Assembly: GCF_017811815.1 (NCBI RefSeq)
Contig: NZ_JADKZI010000001.1
Coordinates: forward strand, 310,001 to 374,000
DNA: 64,000 nt
Direction: 5' to 3'
From: Flavonifractor sp. AGMB03687
GTDB taxonomy: Bacteria > Bacillota > Clostridia > Oscillospirales > Oscillospiraceae
The notes under the pieces are model-generated. The model worked only from the letters and a program-made list of their open reading frames with translations. It was not told the origin of the DNA and did not search any database. Positions within the stretch are counted from its first letter, which is position 1, and each line of letters opens with the position of its first letter. Shown piece by piece: positions 32,884 through 41,795 of this stretch. The translations under genes and the position numbers were made by a program.

Positions 32884-35355
32884 TTATCTGAGCAGCTCGG
32901 CAAGCTGCTTTCGTTTGGTTCGGGTGTCGCCCTCGATATGGAGCTTGGAATAAATCTGATTGACATACTGCTTGACGCTCCCCTCGGAGAGATAGAGCTT
33001 TTCCGCAATCTCGCGGTTGCTGAGGCGCTGCGCCATCAGCTCCACGATCTCAAATTCCCGCGGTGTCAGCACGTCGAAGGCTGCCGGGCGAGTGCCGGCT
33101 GCGTTTCGCGCTGTTGCCGCTTCGCCAAGCTCAATGATTTTTGAGATCAGGTCATTTTTTATCTCCCGTGCCAACAGAGGCTTCAGGATATCATAGTTTT
33201 CTACAAACGGCATCACAAGACCGTCCGGAGCAGCGTCGGAAAGTGCTTTTTTCAGCCATGCGTGGGCTTCCTCACTCTTGCCCAACCGCTCATAGGCTGC
33301 CGCTGTCTGGATGCGTAGGTGCAGCGCCACCAGCGCATAGTGCATGGATTCGCAGACCGGCAGCAGTTCTGCGCTATACCCCACCACCCGGGCATAAGCG
33401 CCTTGGGCAAGATACACCTGATTTTCGATCATTTCCATCATAGGCTTACCCGGCGCAAGCATATTGATATCAGAGAGCCGGTGCTGCGAAAAGATTTCAG
33501 GGATACTGTCCGTTTCACCCCGCAGCGCATGGTAATAGGCACTGGTGGCGTTCCAAAGGTTGATCCATGAGGCGTCGTGATAGCGCAGCAGCGCCGCGTA
33601 TCGCTCCTCAAAGGTATAGCGCTGCTCCACATCGGTATAGCGCGAGAGCCGCCATGACAGAAAGTCGCAGCAGAGCGCCATGTTGATTTGCCCGTTATTC
33701 TTCGCCTGCGCATAGGCGCGCTCCAGTTCGATGTGCGCATCGGTGAAACGTCCTTGACAGAGCAGGGCCTCCGCGCGCATGATGGTCTCCGCACCCTGCC
33801 CGTGGTGGTTGGTGACCTTATAGTAATGGGGCATACACTCGTCCATCTCGGCAAGCTCGCTTTCGAGTTCTCCCGGTGCGCGGTAGAACATCATCAGAAC
33901 GGACGGCGAGCCAAAGGTCCAGCCGCCGCTATTCTGGATGCTGATGGCGGGGCGGGACATCTGCTTGCTGGCGCTGCGGTGCAGGCGGCTCATGGCGCTG
34001 ATGTCGTTGTAGCAGAGAAAACTCAGAATGAGGTCGCACTCGCCCAGCAGGTTGCCGCGCTCTTCTTCGGAAAGCTCCGGGTGCTCCTCAATAGCTGACA
34101 GTAGCCGTGCCTTCAGCTCCAGCATTTTCGGAATCTGCCGCCATGTGAACATCCGGCGCATCAGCACCAGAATGGCGAAGGGATAGGCCTTGAGCGTTTC
34201 GGCGGGGCACTTATCCAGCGCCTCCAGAACGTCCTCAGGCTTTAGCGACGCCAGCAGGATGCCCGCATCACTGCGGATGACCCGCAGCAGCGCATCGTAA
34301 TTCTCGCTCTTCCTGTAGGCGGCGATGGCATGGAGATACTGCCGATGCTCTTCATACCACAGGCCGAAGCGCTCCCAATAGAGCCGCTGTGTTTCAGCTT
34401 TCATTGCCAAGAAGCAGCGCTCGGCGCACTCCTTCATCATGTGGTGGAAGCGATAGGTCGCGCCATCCGGCAGTCGCGTGACAAAGGCATTCTGCTCGGT
34501 CAGCAGGGAGAGAATTTGCCCCGCATCCGCATCGCCTGTGATATACTGCGCCATTTCGACGGTAAATTCGTCGGCAAGCCCCATGACCGCCAGAAACTCC
34601 CGCTGCTGTTCCGGCAGCGGATCGATCATGGCGGCGGTAAAGGTGGCGTAGATGTCAGAATCGCGGCTGGGCAGCACGCCGCGCTCGGAGAGCGTCCGCA
34701 GATTCAGATATACGGCGGAGAACCAGCCCTCGCTGGAATAGAGAAGGCTTTCGATCTGTGCATCGGAAAGTTCTGTGCCGCAGCGATGGGCATAGACGGC
34801 AAGCTCCGTGTGGTTCAGGCGCAGCTGCTCCGTGCCGATCTGATAGACCTTTGCTCCCAGCCGCACCGTCTGTGCAGCAGGCAGGAAACGATCCCGGCTG
34901 GCGATGATCAAATGCACATTGATGGGCAGACGGTTTGCGAGCATACAAAGAAACAGCGAGGCGCGCTTGTCCGTCAGCAGATGAAAATCGTCAACAAAGA
35001 TATAGCAGGGGGCTTTGCCTGCCAGCGCATGGCAGAGATCGTCCACCAGCAGCCCACCGCCCGCGGCGTCCGTAGGGCAGGGATACTCCCGCAGGAAGGG
35101 GAACCCTGCGCGGGCAAACGCCTCCTGTACGCTTTTCCAAAAAATCGCAAGGTTGTTTGAATATACACTGATGCGGATGATGTGCAGTGTCTCTGCTTTG
35201 GCGCGCTCACCCAAATACCAGTTCACCGCCGTGGTCTTTCCGTAGCCCATGGGCGCGACCACGGTCGTCATGGCGCAGCGGGAGACGGGCCGCAAGCTCT
35301 CTTGCAGCCGCTCAGATATGTAAACGGTGTTCAGGTTCCGTTTCGGTTTTGGCAT
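32884..35355 (-). CDS. MalT/LAL-type LuxR-family transcriptional regulator
   Basis: An 823-residue regulator. The N-terminus holds a STAND-like ATPase: VYISERLQESLRP, Walker A APMGYGKTTA, Walker B-like CYIFVDDFHLL. A long helical TPR-like region follows (residues ~350-740), then the LuxR helix-turn-helix LTPREFEIVELMAQRLSNREIAEKLYLSEGSVKQYVNQIYSKL at the C-terminus. LAL regulators bind ATP and an inducer and then activate neighbouring promoters. ATG 35355 follows GGAGGTG. It lies just upstream of, and in the same direction as, the lipoprotein cluster, which is therefore the likely target. Confidence 0.9.
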   Translation of the reverse strand: MPKPKRNLNTVYISERLQESLRPVSRCAMTTVVAPMGYGKTTAVNWYLGERAKAETLHIIRISVYSNNLAIFWKSVQEAFARAGFPFLREYPCPTDAAGGGLLVDDLCHALAGKAPCYIFVDDFHLLTDKRASLFLCMLANRLPINVHLIIASRDRFLPAAQTVRLGAKVYQIGTEQLRLNHTELAVYAHRCGTELSDAQIESLLYSSEGWFSAVYLNLRTLSERGVLPSRDSDIYATFTAAMIDPLPEQQREFLAVMGLADEFTVEMAQYITGDADAGQILSLLTEQNAFVTRLPDGATYRFHHMMKECAERCFLAMKAETQRLYWERFGLWYEEHRQYLHAIAAYRKSENYDALLRVIRSDAGILLASLKPEDVLEALDKCPAETLKAYPFAILVLMRRMFTWRQIPKMLELKARLLSAIEEHPELSEEERGNLLGECDLILSFLCYNDISAMSRLHRSASKQMSRPAISIQNSGGWTFGSPSVLMMFYRAPGELESELAEMDECMPHYYKVTNHHGQGAETIMRAEALLCQGRFTDAHIELERAYAQAKNNGQINMALCCDFLSWRLSRYTDVEQRYTFEERYAALLRYHDASWINLWNATSAYYHALRGETDSIPEIFSQHRLSDINMLAPGKPMMEMIENQVYLAQGAYARVVGYSAELLPVCESMHYALVALHLRIQTAAAYERLGKSEEAHAWLKKALSDAAPDGLVMPFVENYDILKPLLAREIKNDLISKIIELGEAATARNAAGTRPAAFDVLTPREFEIVELMAQRLSNREIAEKLYLSEGSVKQYVNQIYSKLHIEGDTRTKRKQLAELLR

Positions 35356-35392
35356 GGTCAACACCTCCGCACGAGTAACAATCTGTGCAAAT

Positions 35393-35398
35393 ATTATA
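35393..35398 (-). promoter_or_regulatory. -10 element of the LuxR gene
   Basis: A perfect TATAAT on the minus strand about 37 bp before the start; no good -35 at the standard distance, so it may depend on an activator. Confidence 0.5.
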
Positions 35399-35494
35399 GC
35401 CGCATATGCAACCATAGTTCCCAAAATACATCATGGAAATATTATGCATACCATCAAAAGTGTGGCAATTATTCTTTTTCCGTTTTTTCTCCTT

Positions 35495-36652
35495 CTATCC
35501 AGCAATCTGCTGAACATAGACATTATCCCTGTCGAACAGGTATGCCGCAGGCTTGTTGTAGAGATCGTTAACCGCCCGGATATTTTCAACAAACGGAAGT
35601 GTCACGCCCATGCGTGTCTGCGCAAGTCCTTCCAATGCTACAGTAGCGCGTTTCTCCCCGTGACGACCCAGTCTGCCGCCTGCCTCGATCAAGTTCTCAT
35701 CCAACTGGGATTTGCTGATAACCGGCACTTTGGCAATGGTTTCACCCATGAACTTGCTTGCCACAGCTAAACCGCTTAACATCCCGGACTGGATAGAGGA
35801 CTTAGAGTAATCTTCCATCAGGGAGTAGCACTCAGTATATATGGATCGGTACTGGAAGGAATACTCCGAGATACGCTGCTCGACACTGTCCAGGTAGCCT
35901 TCGCTGAAGTTCCCCAAGAGCATTACTTCCAGGAAAGTGGAATAGGAGTACAGATATAGCGCCAACTGATAGTCTTTGAACTGCGCCTGAAGCTTCTTCA
36001 AGGTTCCCTTGACCTCCTGATCACTGTGGATCAAGGAGCGCTTTTTCAACTTTTTGGCAATCTGATCACGGTACAGAATAATACTTGCCTCGGCTTCTTT
36101 CTTAATTTGCTGAACGAGGATGTGTTTATTCGTCTTGTATGTATCGTTATTCCAGTTGTACTTAAAATTGCTCATAACATCGCCCAGAACATTGAGGTTT
36201 CCCTGCAGAACCGCACGCTCTTTTTCCTCCAAGAACTCCAGAATCTCCTCCTGAGTTTCCTGAATGGCATCAAGCTTCTTCTCAATATTCATCAGCGCAG
36301 CGGCCATGAACAGCATTGTAGGATCGCAGGCAAGTGCAGTCATTCGCGCCTGACCGCCGCCGACTGTTCCGGATGCAGTCTTCAGGGAGCCGATAAATCC
36401 CTCGCTGGTTGAAAACATCTGCATGCCTTTGGTGTTGACATAGTAAAGGCCAGATCCACCGCCGCCAGTGACTGCTGTCTGAATCGCTGTAGTAAGCGGC
36501 TGGAAGGCAACTCCGAGTGCGGACAGATTTGCCAATGGGATCTTTGTGGCATTATTCATAGCAAGGTCGAGATCCGGCATAGCCGGAAGACATTCGACAT
36601 CCATCATGGACTGCAATGTTGTGTCACGTTTTTTATCAAGTTCGTTACTCAT
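35495..36652 (-). CDS. Unrecognised helical protein
   Basis: A 385-residue protein, not recognised. Residues 1-75 contain a hydrophobic, weakly polar region ending in TGGGGSGLYYVNTKG. The stretch QARMTALACDPTMLFMAAALMNIEKKLDAIQETQEEILEFLEEKERAVL reads as a hydrophobic helix running into a heptad coiled coil. The rest is predicted mostly helical (YNWNNDTYKTNKHILVQQIKKEAEASIILYRDQIAKKL). A glycine-rich bend followed by helices can be seen in pore-forming proteins, but that is speculation. ATG 36652 follows GGAG. It has its own promoter-like motif and stands between the regulator and mobility core, a usual place for cargo. Confidence 0.55.
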   Translation of the reverse strand: MSNELDKKRDTTLQSMMDVECLPAMPDLDLAMNNATKIPLANLSALGVAFQPLTTAIQTAVTGGGGSGLYYVNTKGMQMFSTSEGFIGSLKTASGTVGGGQARMTALACDPTMLFMAAALMNIEKKLDAIQETQEEILEFLEEKERAVLQGNLNVLGDVMSNFKYNWNNDTYKTNKHILVQQIKKEAEASIILYRDQIAKKLKKRSLIHSDQEVKGTLKKLQAQFKDYQLALYLYSYSTFLEVMLLGNFSEGYLDSVEQRISEYSFQYRSIYTECYSLMEDYSKSSIQSGMLSGLAVASKFMGETIAKVPVISKSQLDENLIEAGGRLGRHGEKRATVALEGLAQTRMGVTLPFVENIRAVNDLYNKPAAYLFDRDNVYVQQIAG

Positions 36653-36790
36653 AATGGTTAGTCTCCTCATTTGTTAATTAGATATTTCCATAAGAGGATT
36701 TGTAAAAATCGCGAAAAGCAATCCGCTGCAACGTTTATGCCTTTGGCAGGCATTGTTGCAGGACACTGCTACCTGGATACAATTTTCTAT

Positions 36791-36825
36791 GTTAAATAAT
36801 AACATATTCTGCCGAAAAAGTATAG
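36791..36825 (-). promoter_or_regulatory. Promoter-like element before the helical-protein gene
   Basis: Minus-strand CTATACTTTTTCGGCAGA then TATTAT, matching the element at 23181-23215 at 28 of 35 positions. It lies 140 bp before ATG 36652. In the gap there is also a GCAAC/GTTGC hairpin (36728-36759). Confidence 0.42.
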
Positions 36826-36929
36826 TTTTGCTGTAACCATATCAGAACATTTGCGGAAAAGAGAAAAAGTTTCAGTAGCTTTCCAAGCGGTTGTGTGGTA
36901 ATGTGTGTTGCTACCAGGAGGTGCAATAC

Positions 36930-37250
36930 ATGAACAAACTACTCAAAGACCTGTACGATTGCTTCTATACTCCGCCAGAGCTCCTGGCACAGAAGAAGGA
37001 AATCGAGGAATGCCACCAAGCCCTCATCGAGGTTCTGGAAAAACCGGAACGGCGGCTGGTGCTACAAATCATCGACGCCAAAGACCGCATTGTGGAGGAC
37101 ACATCCATCGACAGCTTTATCTCTGGATTTGAGCTGGCGTGGCGGCTCTCTATGGAACTGAATCAACATGAAAAAGAGCGCTCAGTCTCTCGCTGTACGG
37201 CGAAAAGATTGGGCGCTCTTTCCATGTCCAGAAAGGAAGAAGCAAAATGA
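36930..37250 (+). CDS. DUF6809 protein
   Basis: A 106-residue soluble helical protein, MNKLLKDLYDCFYTPPELL at the start and a C-terminal amphipathic helix (FISGFELAWRLSMELNQ). It matches the DUF6809 family of gut-Firmicute integrative elements as I recall it. CAGGAGGTG precedes ATG 36930. It overlaps the following gene by 4 nt (ATGA). Role unknown. Confidence 0.7.
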   Translation: MNKLLKDLYDCFYTPPELLAQKKEIEECHQALIEVLEKPERRLVLQIIDAKDRIVEDTSIDSFISGFELAWRLSMELNQHEKERSVSRCTAKRLGALSMSRKEEAK

Positions 37251-37711
37251 AGAAGCTAATCATTACTGTAGCCGCATCCGCCGCCTGTCTGGCCCTGTGT
37301 GCCGCTATGTGGCCGCAGAACGAGCCAGCCGTGGAAACATCCGCGCCGCCCACGCCGCCCGCCGTAATCGCCGCTCAGCCCGAAGTTCCGGAGATGCCAG
37401 AAATTGAAGAAATCATAATGCCAGAGGAAGAAAAGTCGGATGTAACGCAACCGGAGCCAGTCAAAGAAGCTGCCACTGCACTGGGGTCATCGCCTATTCA
37501 AGCGCCTCCGTCGGGTGAAGTACAGGCTTCCCCTGAACAGAATGCCACACCACCGCAAGAAACGGAGCCTGCCCCGGCATCACCTGACAGCGCTCCGGAC
37601 AACATGGTCTATGTGCCGGGCTTCGGCTGGATAGAAAGTCAAGGCCCCAACCATGTTGAATACGCCGAGGACATGTACGAGAACGGCAATAAAATCGGCA
37701 TCATGGGATAA
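37247..37711 (+). CDS. DUF6550 exported protein
   Basis: A 154-residue protein with a signal-like N-terminal helix (LIITVAASAACLALCAAMW), a long Pro/Glu/Ala-rich linker and the conserved tail VYVPGFGWIESQGPNHVEYAEDMYENGNKIGIMG, given in part. This tail is the DUF6550 hallmark in elements of this class. It overlaps the DUF6809 gene and ends at a terminator hairpin. Its role is unknown. Confidence 0.7.
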   Translation: MKKLIITVAASAACLALCAAMWPQNEPAVETSAPPTPPAVIAAQPEVPEMPEIEEIIMPEEEKSDVTQPEPVKEAATALGSSPIQAPPSGEVQASPEQNATPPQETEPAPASPDSAPDNMVYVPGFGWIESQGPNHVEYAEDMYENGNKIGIMG

Positions 37712-37717
37712 ACGAAA

Positions 37718-37756
37718 AGCAGTACGGTATCAGACCAAGCCTGGTGCCGTACCGCT
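37718..37756. terminator. Hairpin between convergent genes
   Basis: An imperfect 16-bp stem (37718-37733 with 37741-37756; G-T and one-base mismatches) between the DUF6550 gene and the sigma-like gene; T-poor tails. Confidence 0.55.
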
Positions 37757-38736
37757 CATTCTGTTTCCTTCTCCAATGTGTCACTGAAAATCTCATGGAC
37801 ACGGATCAACGCAGCGACCTCGCAGATAAACCGCACCACTAACTCCTTTTCATCCAGCCAAGTCCTCTGCGGCATTGTGTATTGCCCCGCGTCCTGCTCT
37901 GCTTCCACTTTGGCGGCGCGGATGGCCTTCTGCGCAGAGAGCCACCGACCGTAGGCCCCGCCATACAAGTCCTTCTTCAGTTTCCGCAGCGCGGACTTGT
38001 ACGCCTTCTCCGCTCCGCTGGGGCCGTTGTAGTTGAGATAGATCGCCAGCTCCTGAAAGGTCATGCCGACCTTGTCCGGCTGACCGATGCCGAGGTAGCT
38101 TCGCACCAGATTCAGCTCTCTGGGCGTCAGCACCTCCTCCATCCGCTGCATCAGCAGCGTCCGGCGCATGAGACGGTCATAGGCAACAGCAGGATTGCCG
38201 CCGCAGCTGACGGAGAACATATCGTCACCTAACTGCCGGACGCAAAACAGCGTCCGGTATTCTTTTATCAACGCCCCAGCTACCTTGGCAGATACATTCA
38301 GTTCTCCGCACACCACCTTGACCAACTCAGCATCAGATGAGTCCCATCCCTCGGCACAGAGGTATGCCACCCTGCGCAGCTGATTGTACCGGCTGACGGG
38401 AATGGACAGAGAGGAAGAATACCGTGCGGCGTAGTCGGACAGTGTTGCTTCTATCGCTGGCGTCGCATAGGTTAGCAGCTTCGTTCCGTAGGCGGGGTCA
38501 AAGCGCCCAGCCGCGTCCAGCAGCGCCAGCGCCGCCTCCTGCTTCAAGTCCTCCAACTCACACCATGGTGTGTACGCCCGCGCCAGTTCGGTGAGGTAGC
38601 CCTCGTTCTGTGCGATGAGCCGCTCCGCGGCGTTTTTGTCTCCGGCTTGCATCCGCAAAGCCAGTTCTTCGTTGCAGGGGCCGTCCCCGGCAACGGTGTA
38701 CATATTTTTCGGCACAGGAACGCCCCCCTTCCTCAT
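37756..38736 (-). CDS. Sigma-70-like factor of the mobile element
   Basis: A 326-residue protein with a region 2-like core: ALRMQAGDKNAAERLIAQNEGYLTELARAYT, CELEDLKQEAALALLDAAGRFDPAYGTKLLTYA. A region 4-like part is present (LTPRELNLVRSYLGIG...FQELAIYLNYNGPSGAEKAYKSALRKLKK). The start is uncertain: ATG 38736 overlaps the DUF6076 stop as ATGA; a GTG at 38715 follows a purine-rich GGGGGG. Such sigma-like factors are common in this element type and may switch on transfer genes. Confidence 0.78.
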   Translation of the reverse strand: MRKGGVPVPKNMYTVAGDGPCNEELALRMQAGDKNAAERLIAQNEGYLTELARAYTPWCELEDLKQEAALALLDAAGRFDPAYGTKLLTYATPAIEATLSDYAARYSSSLSIPVSRYNQLRRVAYLCAEGWDSSDAELVKVVCGELNVSAKVAGALIKEYRTLFCVRQLGDDMFSVSCGGNPAVAYDRLMRRTLLMQRMEEVLTPRELNLVRSYLGIGQPDKVGMTFQELAIYLNYNGPSGAEKAYKSALRKLKKDLYGGAYGRWLSAQKAIRAAKVEAEQDAGQYTMPQRTWLDEKELVVRFICEVAALIRVHEIFSDTLEKETE

Positions 38737-39848
38737 TTCAGCCGCTTTTCCGCCTCCGCGTAAATGTGTTCCAATTCCATATCTCGCGCATATCCGTCAG
38801 CGGCATAGCCGTTGTCCATCAGCGCCTTGTCCCGATAGCTCTCCGCAAGATAAAGAGCCTCCCGCCGCAGGTCATCGGAGATTTTTCTTCTCTGGTGATG
38901 CTTGCGGATCGTCCCGGTTCGGGTATTGAACAGGCGGTAGACCGGGTGCTGTTTGTTCTGCTCCTTCTGGTGCATCATCGCGCCGTACTGCCGGCAGGTA
39001 TAGCGGCTGTCCTGCGGGGCAACGCCGTCGCAGTATTTTGGAATGTGACCGTTGGTGGTCAGAAAATATTTCCCGCAGCCTTGGCACTGGCTGGGTGCGT
39101 GGCCGTGGTGCAATCCGTTCATCAGGTCGAATACATAAAAGTCAATGGCACGCTTGCAAATCACGCGCTGCGCCGTTTTCCATTTTTCCTCATTGTTCTC
39201 ATCCTGAAAATATTTGAATCCTGTGATAACTCTTGGATAAGAGAAAAATTCCTCCACTCCGCCAAACGGCATTTGCTCCAGCAGGATCAGAAAGCTGTCA
39301 TCCTCATCAAAGCACTCATGCGCCGCCTTTGCGAAGGCGTCTGCATTACGCCGCTTCAATCTGCGCAGATATTTCTTCTCGAATGCGCGGATGAGCAGGC
39401 AAAAATTATAGATCGCCACCAAGATTCTCAGGATCGGCTCGCAAAAGGAAAGCGCCAAGTACGGAAGATGCGCCTCCTCTTCCTCATAGTCCCGATCGAG
39501 CCGCTCCTCGCTCAAAGCATGTTCAAGAGCCTCATACGCGCGTTGCTCTTCGCAATAGCAAAACGGAGGGCAAGTATACAGCCAGGAAACCGTGTCATGC
39601 AGCAGCGGTTTCAATTGTGCCGCAATATCATGGCGCTTGCTCTTTTCGGCTGTGCTCAAATCGTCCACAAGCGCCGTCAGCACAGTGATACGCTCCAGAA
39701 GAGAATCGTGGATCTCTCCGGCAAAGTTCAAAATCTCCGCCGCAAAATATCCTGCCGGAAACTCCTTTCCCTCGTAGTACAAACGGTCATTCCAGCAGTC
39801 CATGGTCATGGTGTCAAACGTGTTATACTGATCCGTTCCGATCTTCAA
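38733..39848 (-). CDS. DUF6076 protein with C-terminal zinc-finger-like motif
   Basis: A 371-residue protein, TTG start 39848. The N-terminal two thirds are helical. The C-terminal part has CQGCGKYFLTTNGHIPKYCDG then YTCRQYGAMMH, resembling a DNA-binding zinc ribbon or Sp-like finger. It matches DUF6076 by recall. It overlaps the sigma-like gene by 4 nt, so the two may act together in controlling the element. Confidence 0.68.
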   Translation of the reverse strand: MKIGTDQYNTFDTMTMDCWNDRLYYEGKEFPAGYFAAEILNFAGEIHDSLLERITVLTALVDDLSTAEKSKRHDIAAQLKPLLHDTVSWLYTCPPFCYCEEQRAYEALEHALSEERLDRDYEEEEAHLPYLALSFCEPILRILVAIYNFCLLIRAFEKKYLRRLKRRNADAFAKAAHECFDEDDSFLILLEQMPFGGVEEFFSYPRVITGFKYFQDENNEEKWKTAQRVICKRAIDFYVFDLMNGLHHGHAPSQCQGCGKYFLTTNGHIPKYCDGVAPQDSRYTCRQYGAMMHQKEQNKQHPVYRLFNTRTGTIRKHHQRRKISDDLRREALYLAESYRDKALMDNGYAADGYARDMELEHIYAEAEKRLK

Positions 39849-39997
39849 AAGCCCGCCCCCCCTGTCCCATATCTGTTTTATGGCTGTCCGGTGATATTCT
39901 CATTCTATCAAAAAATACAGAATAATCAAGTGAAAGGGTTAGAACCTCGACTGCAGCGAGGTCTCTGCCCTTATCTTTTTATCCGGAGGAACAAAAA

Positions 39998-41065
39998 TTG
40001 AAAAATGAAAACCGATTGCTGACCATCGACGGAGAAACGCTGATGAGTCAGCCGCTCACGCCGCTGAACTTCGTGGTAGATACGCTAATCTCTCAAGGTC
40101 TGCACATCCTCGCGGGCTCTCCCAAGGTGGGAAAGTCCTGGCTGGCGCTGTGGCTGGCCGTCACGGTGGCAAAGGGCGATCCCGTCTGGGGTATGGGCGT
40201 GAAGCAGGGCACCACGCTCTACCTCTGCCTGGAGGATTCCACCCTCCGCATCCAGAACCGCCTGTTCGAGATCACGGAGGACGCCCCCGCCAACGTCCAC
40301 TTCTCCACCAACAGCGACATCCTTGGCAAGGGCTTGGAGGAGCAGCTCCGCGCGTTCCTCTCAGAGCACCCCGACACGGTACTGGTTATCATCGACACGC
40401 TGCAAATGATCCGCGGAGCCGGTTATGACAACACCTACGCAAATGACTACCGTGACCTCTCTGTGCTGAAGCACATCGCGGACACCCACGGCATTGCCAT
40501 TCTGCTGATCCACCATCTGCGGAAGGAGCTTGCCGACGATGTGTTCAGCCGCATCTCCGGCACGACGGCTATCAGCGGCGCGGTGGATTCCAGCTTCACG
40601 CTGGTGGAGGACAAGCGCGGCAGCGGCAAGGCGACACTCTCCTGCATCGGGCGCGACATCGAGTACCGGGAACTGACGCTGGAGCGCAACGGTGAAAATG
40701 TGTGGGCGCTGGTGTCGGACAGCCGGACGCAGCCGGAGCTGCTGGGCAGCCGGATCGTCATTCTTCTCTCTGAGCTGATGCGTGACCGCGCGGAATTTGT
40801 CGGCACTCCCACGGAGCTGTCCGCGCAGATCGACCCTGCGGGCAGCGAGGGCATCACGCCGAAAAAGGTATCCCGCCTGATCCTGCAAAGCGTTGATACT
40901 CTAAGGGAAATCGGCATTTCCGCCGTGGTGCGCCGCAGCAACGGCAAGCGGCTCATTGAGCTGCGCCGTGCCGAAAGTGACGATGCGCAGGATACCCAAG
41001 CTGTTGACCCTATCGACCCTGCCGATGTCTCAGGCGGTGAAAACGCCCCGTGTTTCGCCCTGTGA
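39998..41065 (+). CDS. RepA-like AAA/RecA-fold ATPase
   Basis: A 355-residue protein of the RSF1010 RepA/DnaB-like hexameric helicase group. Walker A is AGSPKVGKSWLAL, Walker B-like VLVIIDTLQM, and ILLIHHLRK follows. TTG 39998 is the start, with GGAGGA 7 nt upstream. In mobilizable elements this protein could drive replication of the circular form, helping maintenance after excision. It lies 424 bp before mobC. Confidence 0.85.
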   Translation: MKNENRLLTIDGETLMSQPLTPLNFVVDTLISQGLHILAGSPKVGKSWLALWLAVTVAKGDPVWGMGVKQGTTLYLCLEDSTLRIQNRLFEITEDAPANVHFSTNSDILGKGLEEQLRAFLSEHPDTVLVIIDTLQMIRGAGYDNTYANDYRDLSVLKHIADTHGIAILLIHHLRKELADDVFSRISGTTAISGAVDSSFTLVEDKRGSGKATLSCIGRDIEYRELTLERNGENVWALVSDSRTQPELLGSRIVILLSELMRDRAEFVGTPTELSAQIDPAGSEGITPKKVSRLILQSVDTLREIGISAVVRRSNGKRLIELRRAESDDAQDTQAVDPIDPADVSGGENAPCFAL

Positions 41066-41190
41066 GCCGCTGTGTGCGCGGTTAGGGGAACGGGTGGCGT
41101 GTGTACCCGCTGAGGGGATATTTTACCCACACGGGGCGAGCACCGCAGTGGCGCGACACAGAGAGCGAGTCCTGCCGCTTGCGGCGGGAC

Positions 41191-41250
41191 GAGGGATTCG
41201 CCGTCCGCTCGGACGACGGCGAGGGATTCGCCGTCCGCTCGGACGACGGC
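41191..41250 (+). repeat. Exact 30-bp tandem duplication
   Basis: The 30-bp unit at 41191-41220 is repeated without change at 41221-41250; each unit contains an inverted CGTCCG/CGGACG pair. It lies in the RepA-mobC gap (41066-41489), which has no convincing gene. Confidence 0.9.
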
Positions 41251-41408
41251 CAGCATCGCATTTGTCTGGTCTGCGGCGAAGCCGCTGCCCTGCCAAACGC
41301 ACTGGGCGGGGCATGGCCCCACACCCCATTTTCGGGCAGAAGCCCACACCCACCAAGCTGCGAGCGTTTCTGCGGAAACGCTTTTACCCGCCTCCGGCGG
41401 CGCAGCTT

Positions 41409-41432
41409 CAAAGGGGGACCAGTCCCCCTTTG
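41409..41432 (+). other. Perfect 11-bp hairpin, candidate oriT part
   Basis: CAAAGGGGGAC and GTCCCCCTTTG flank a two-base loop, with no T-run after it, 58 bp upstream of mobC. Position before mobC-relaxase and lack of a terminator tail fit a transfer origin. The nick site cannot be named. Confidence 0.42.
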
Positions 41433-41489
41433 AGGAACCCCCAGCTCTCCGAGGGGACGAGAGAAATCATTTCAGAAAGGTCATTGATT

Positions 41490-41795
41490 ATGAAAAAAGA
41501 TATCAAATTCAGCACGCGCATGGCGTCCACTGACCGCGAGAAGATCAGGGCGCTGGCGGCGAAGGCCCACATGTCCATGAGCGACTACGTCACCGCCTGC
41601 TGTCTCGGCAAGCGGATCGTCGTCATCGACGAACAGAAAGAACTGCTCCGCCAGCTCAAGGGCATCGGCAGCAACATCAACCGCCTCACCGTCCTCGCCA
41701 ACATGGGCAAGGTGCAGGTTATCGGTCTCGACAAGGCTGCGCAGGAGCTGTCCGAAGTCAGCGCCGCCCTGCGGTCAGTCATGGAAGGTCGGTGA
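41490..41795 (+). CDS. mobC: MobC-family relaxosome accessory protein
   Basis: A 101-residue DNA-binding protein. MKKDIKFSTRMASTDREKIRALAAKAHMSMSDYVTACC is a ribbon-helix-helix N-terminus; the tail (QLKGIGSNINRLTVLANMGKVQ) is the MobC signature. It should assist relaxase binding at oriT. ATG 41490 is preceded by AGAAAGG; the longer open frame upstream crosses the non-coding gap. The stop overlaps the relaxase start. Confidence 0.9.
   Translation: MKKDIKFSTRMASTDREKIRALAAKAHMSMSDYVTACCLGKRIVVIDEQKELLRQLKGIGSNINRLTVLANMGKVQVIGLDKAAQELSEVSAALRSVMEGR

Noticed and set aside
41101-41433. 110-codon frame containing the 30-bp tandem repeat
   Set aside because: No ribosome-binding site, no family; repeat length of 30 bp keeps any frame open. 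Treated as non-coding gap.
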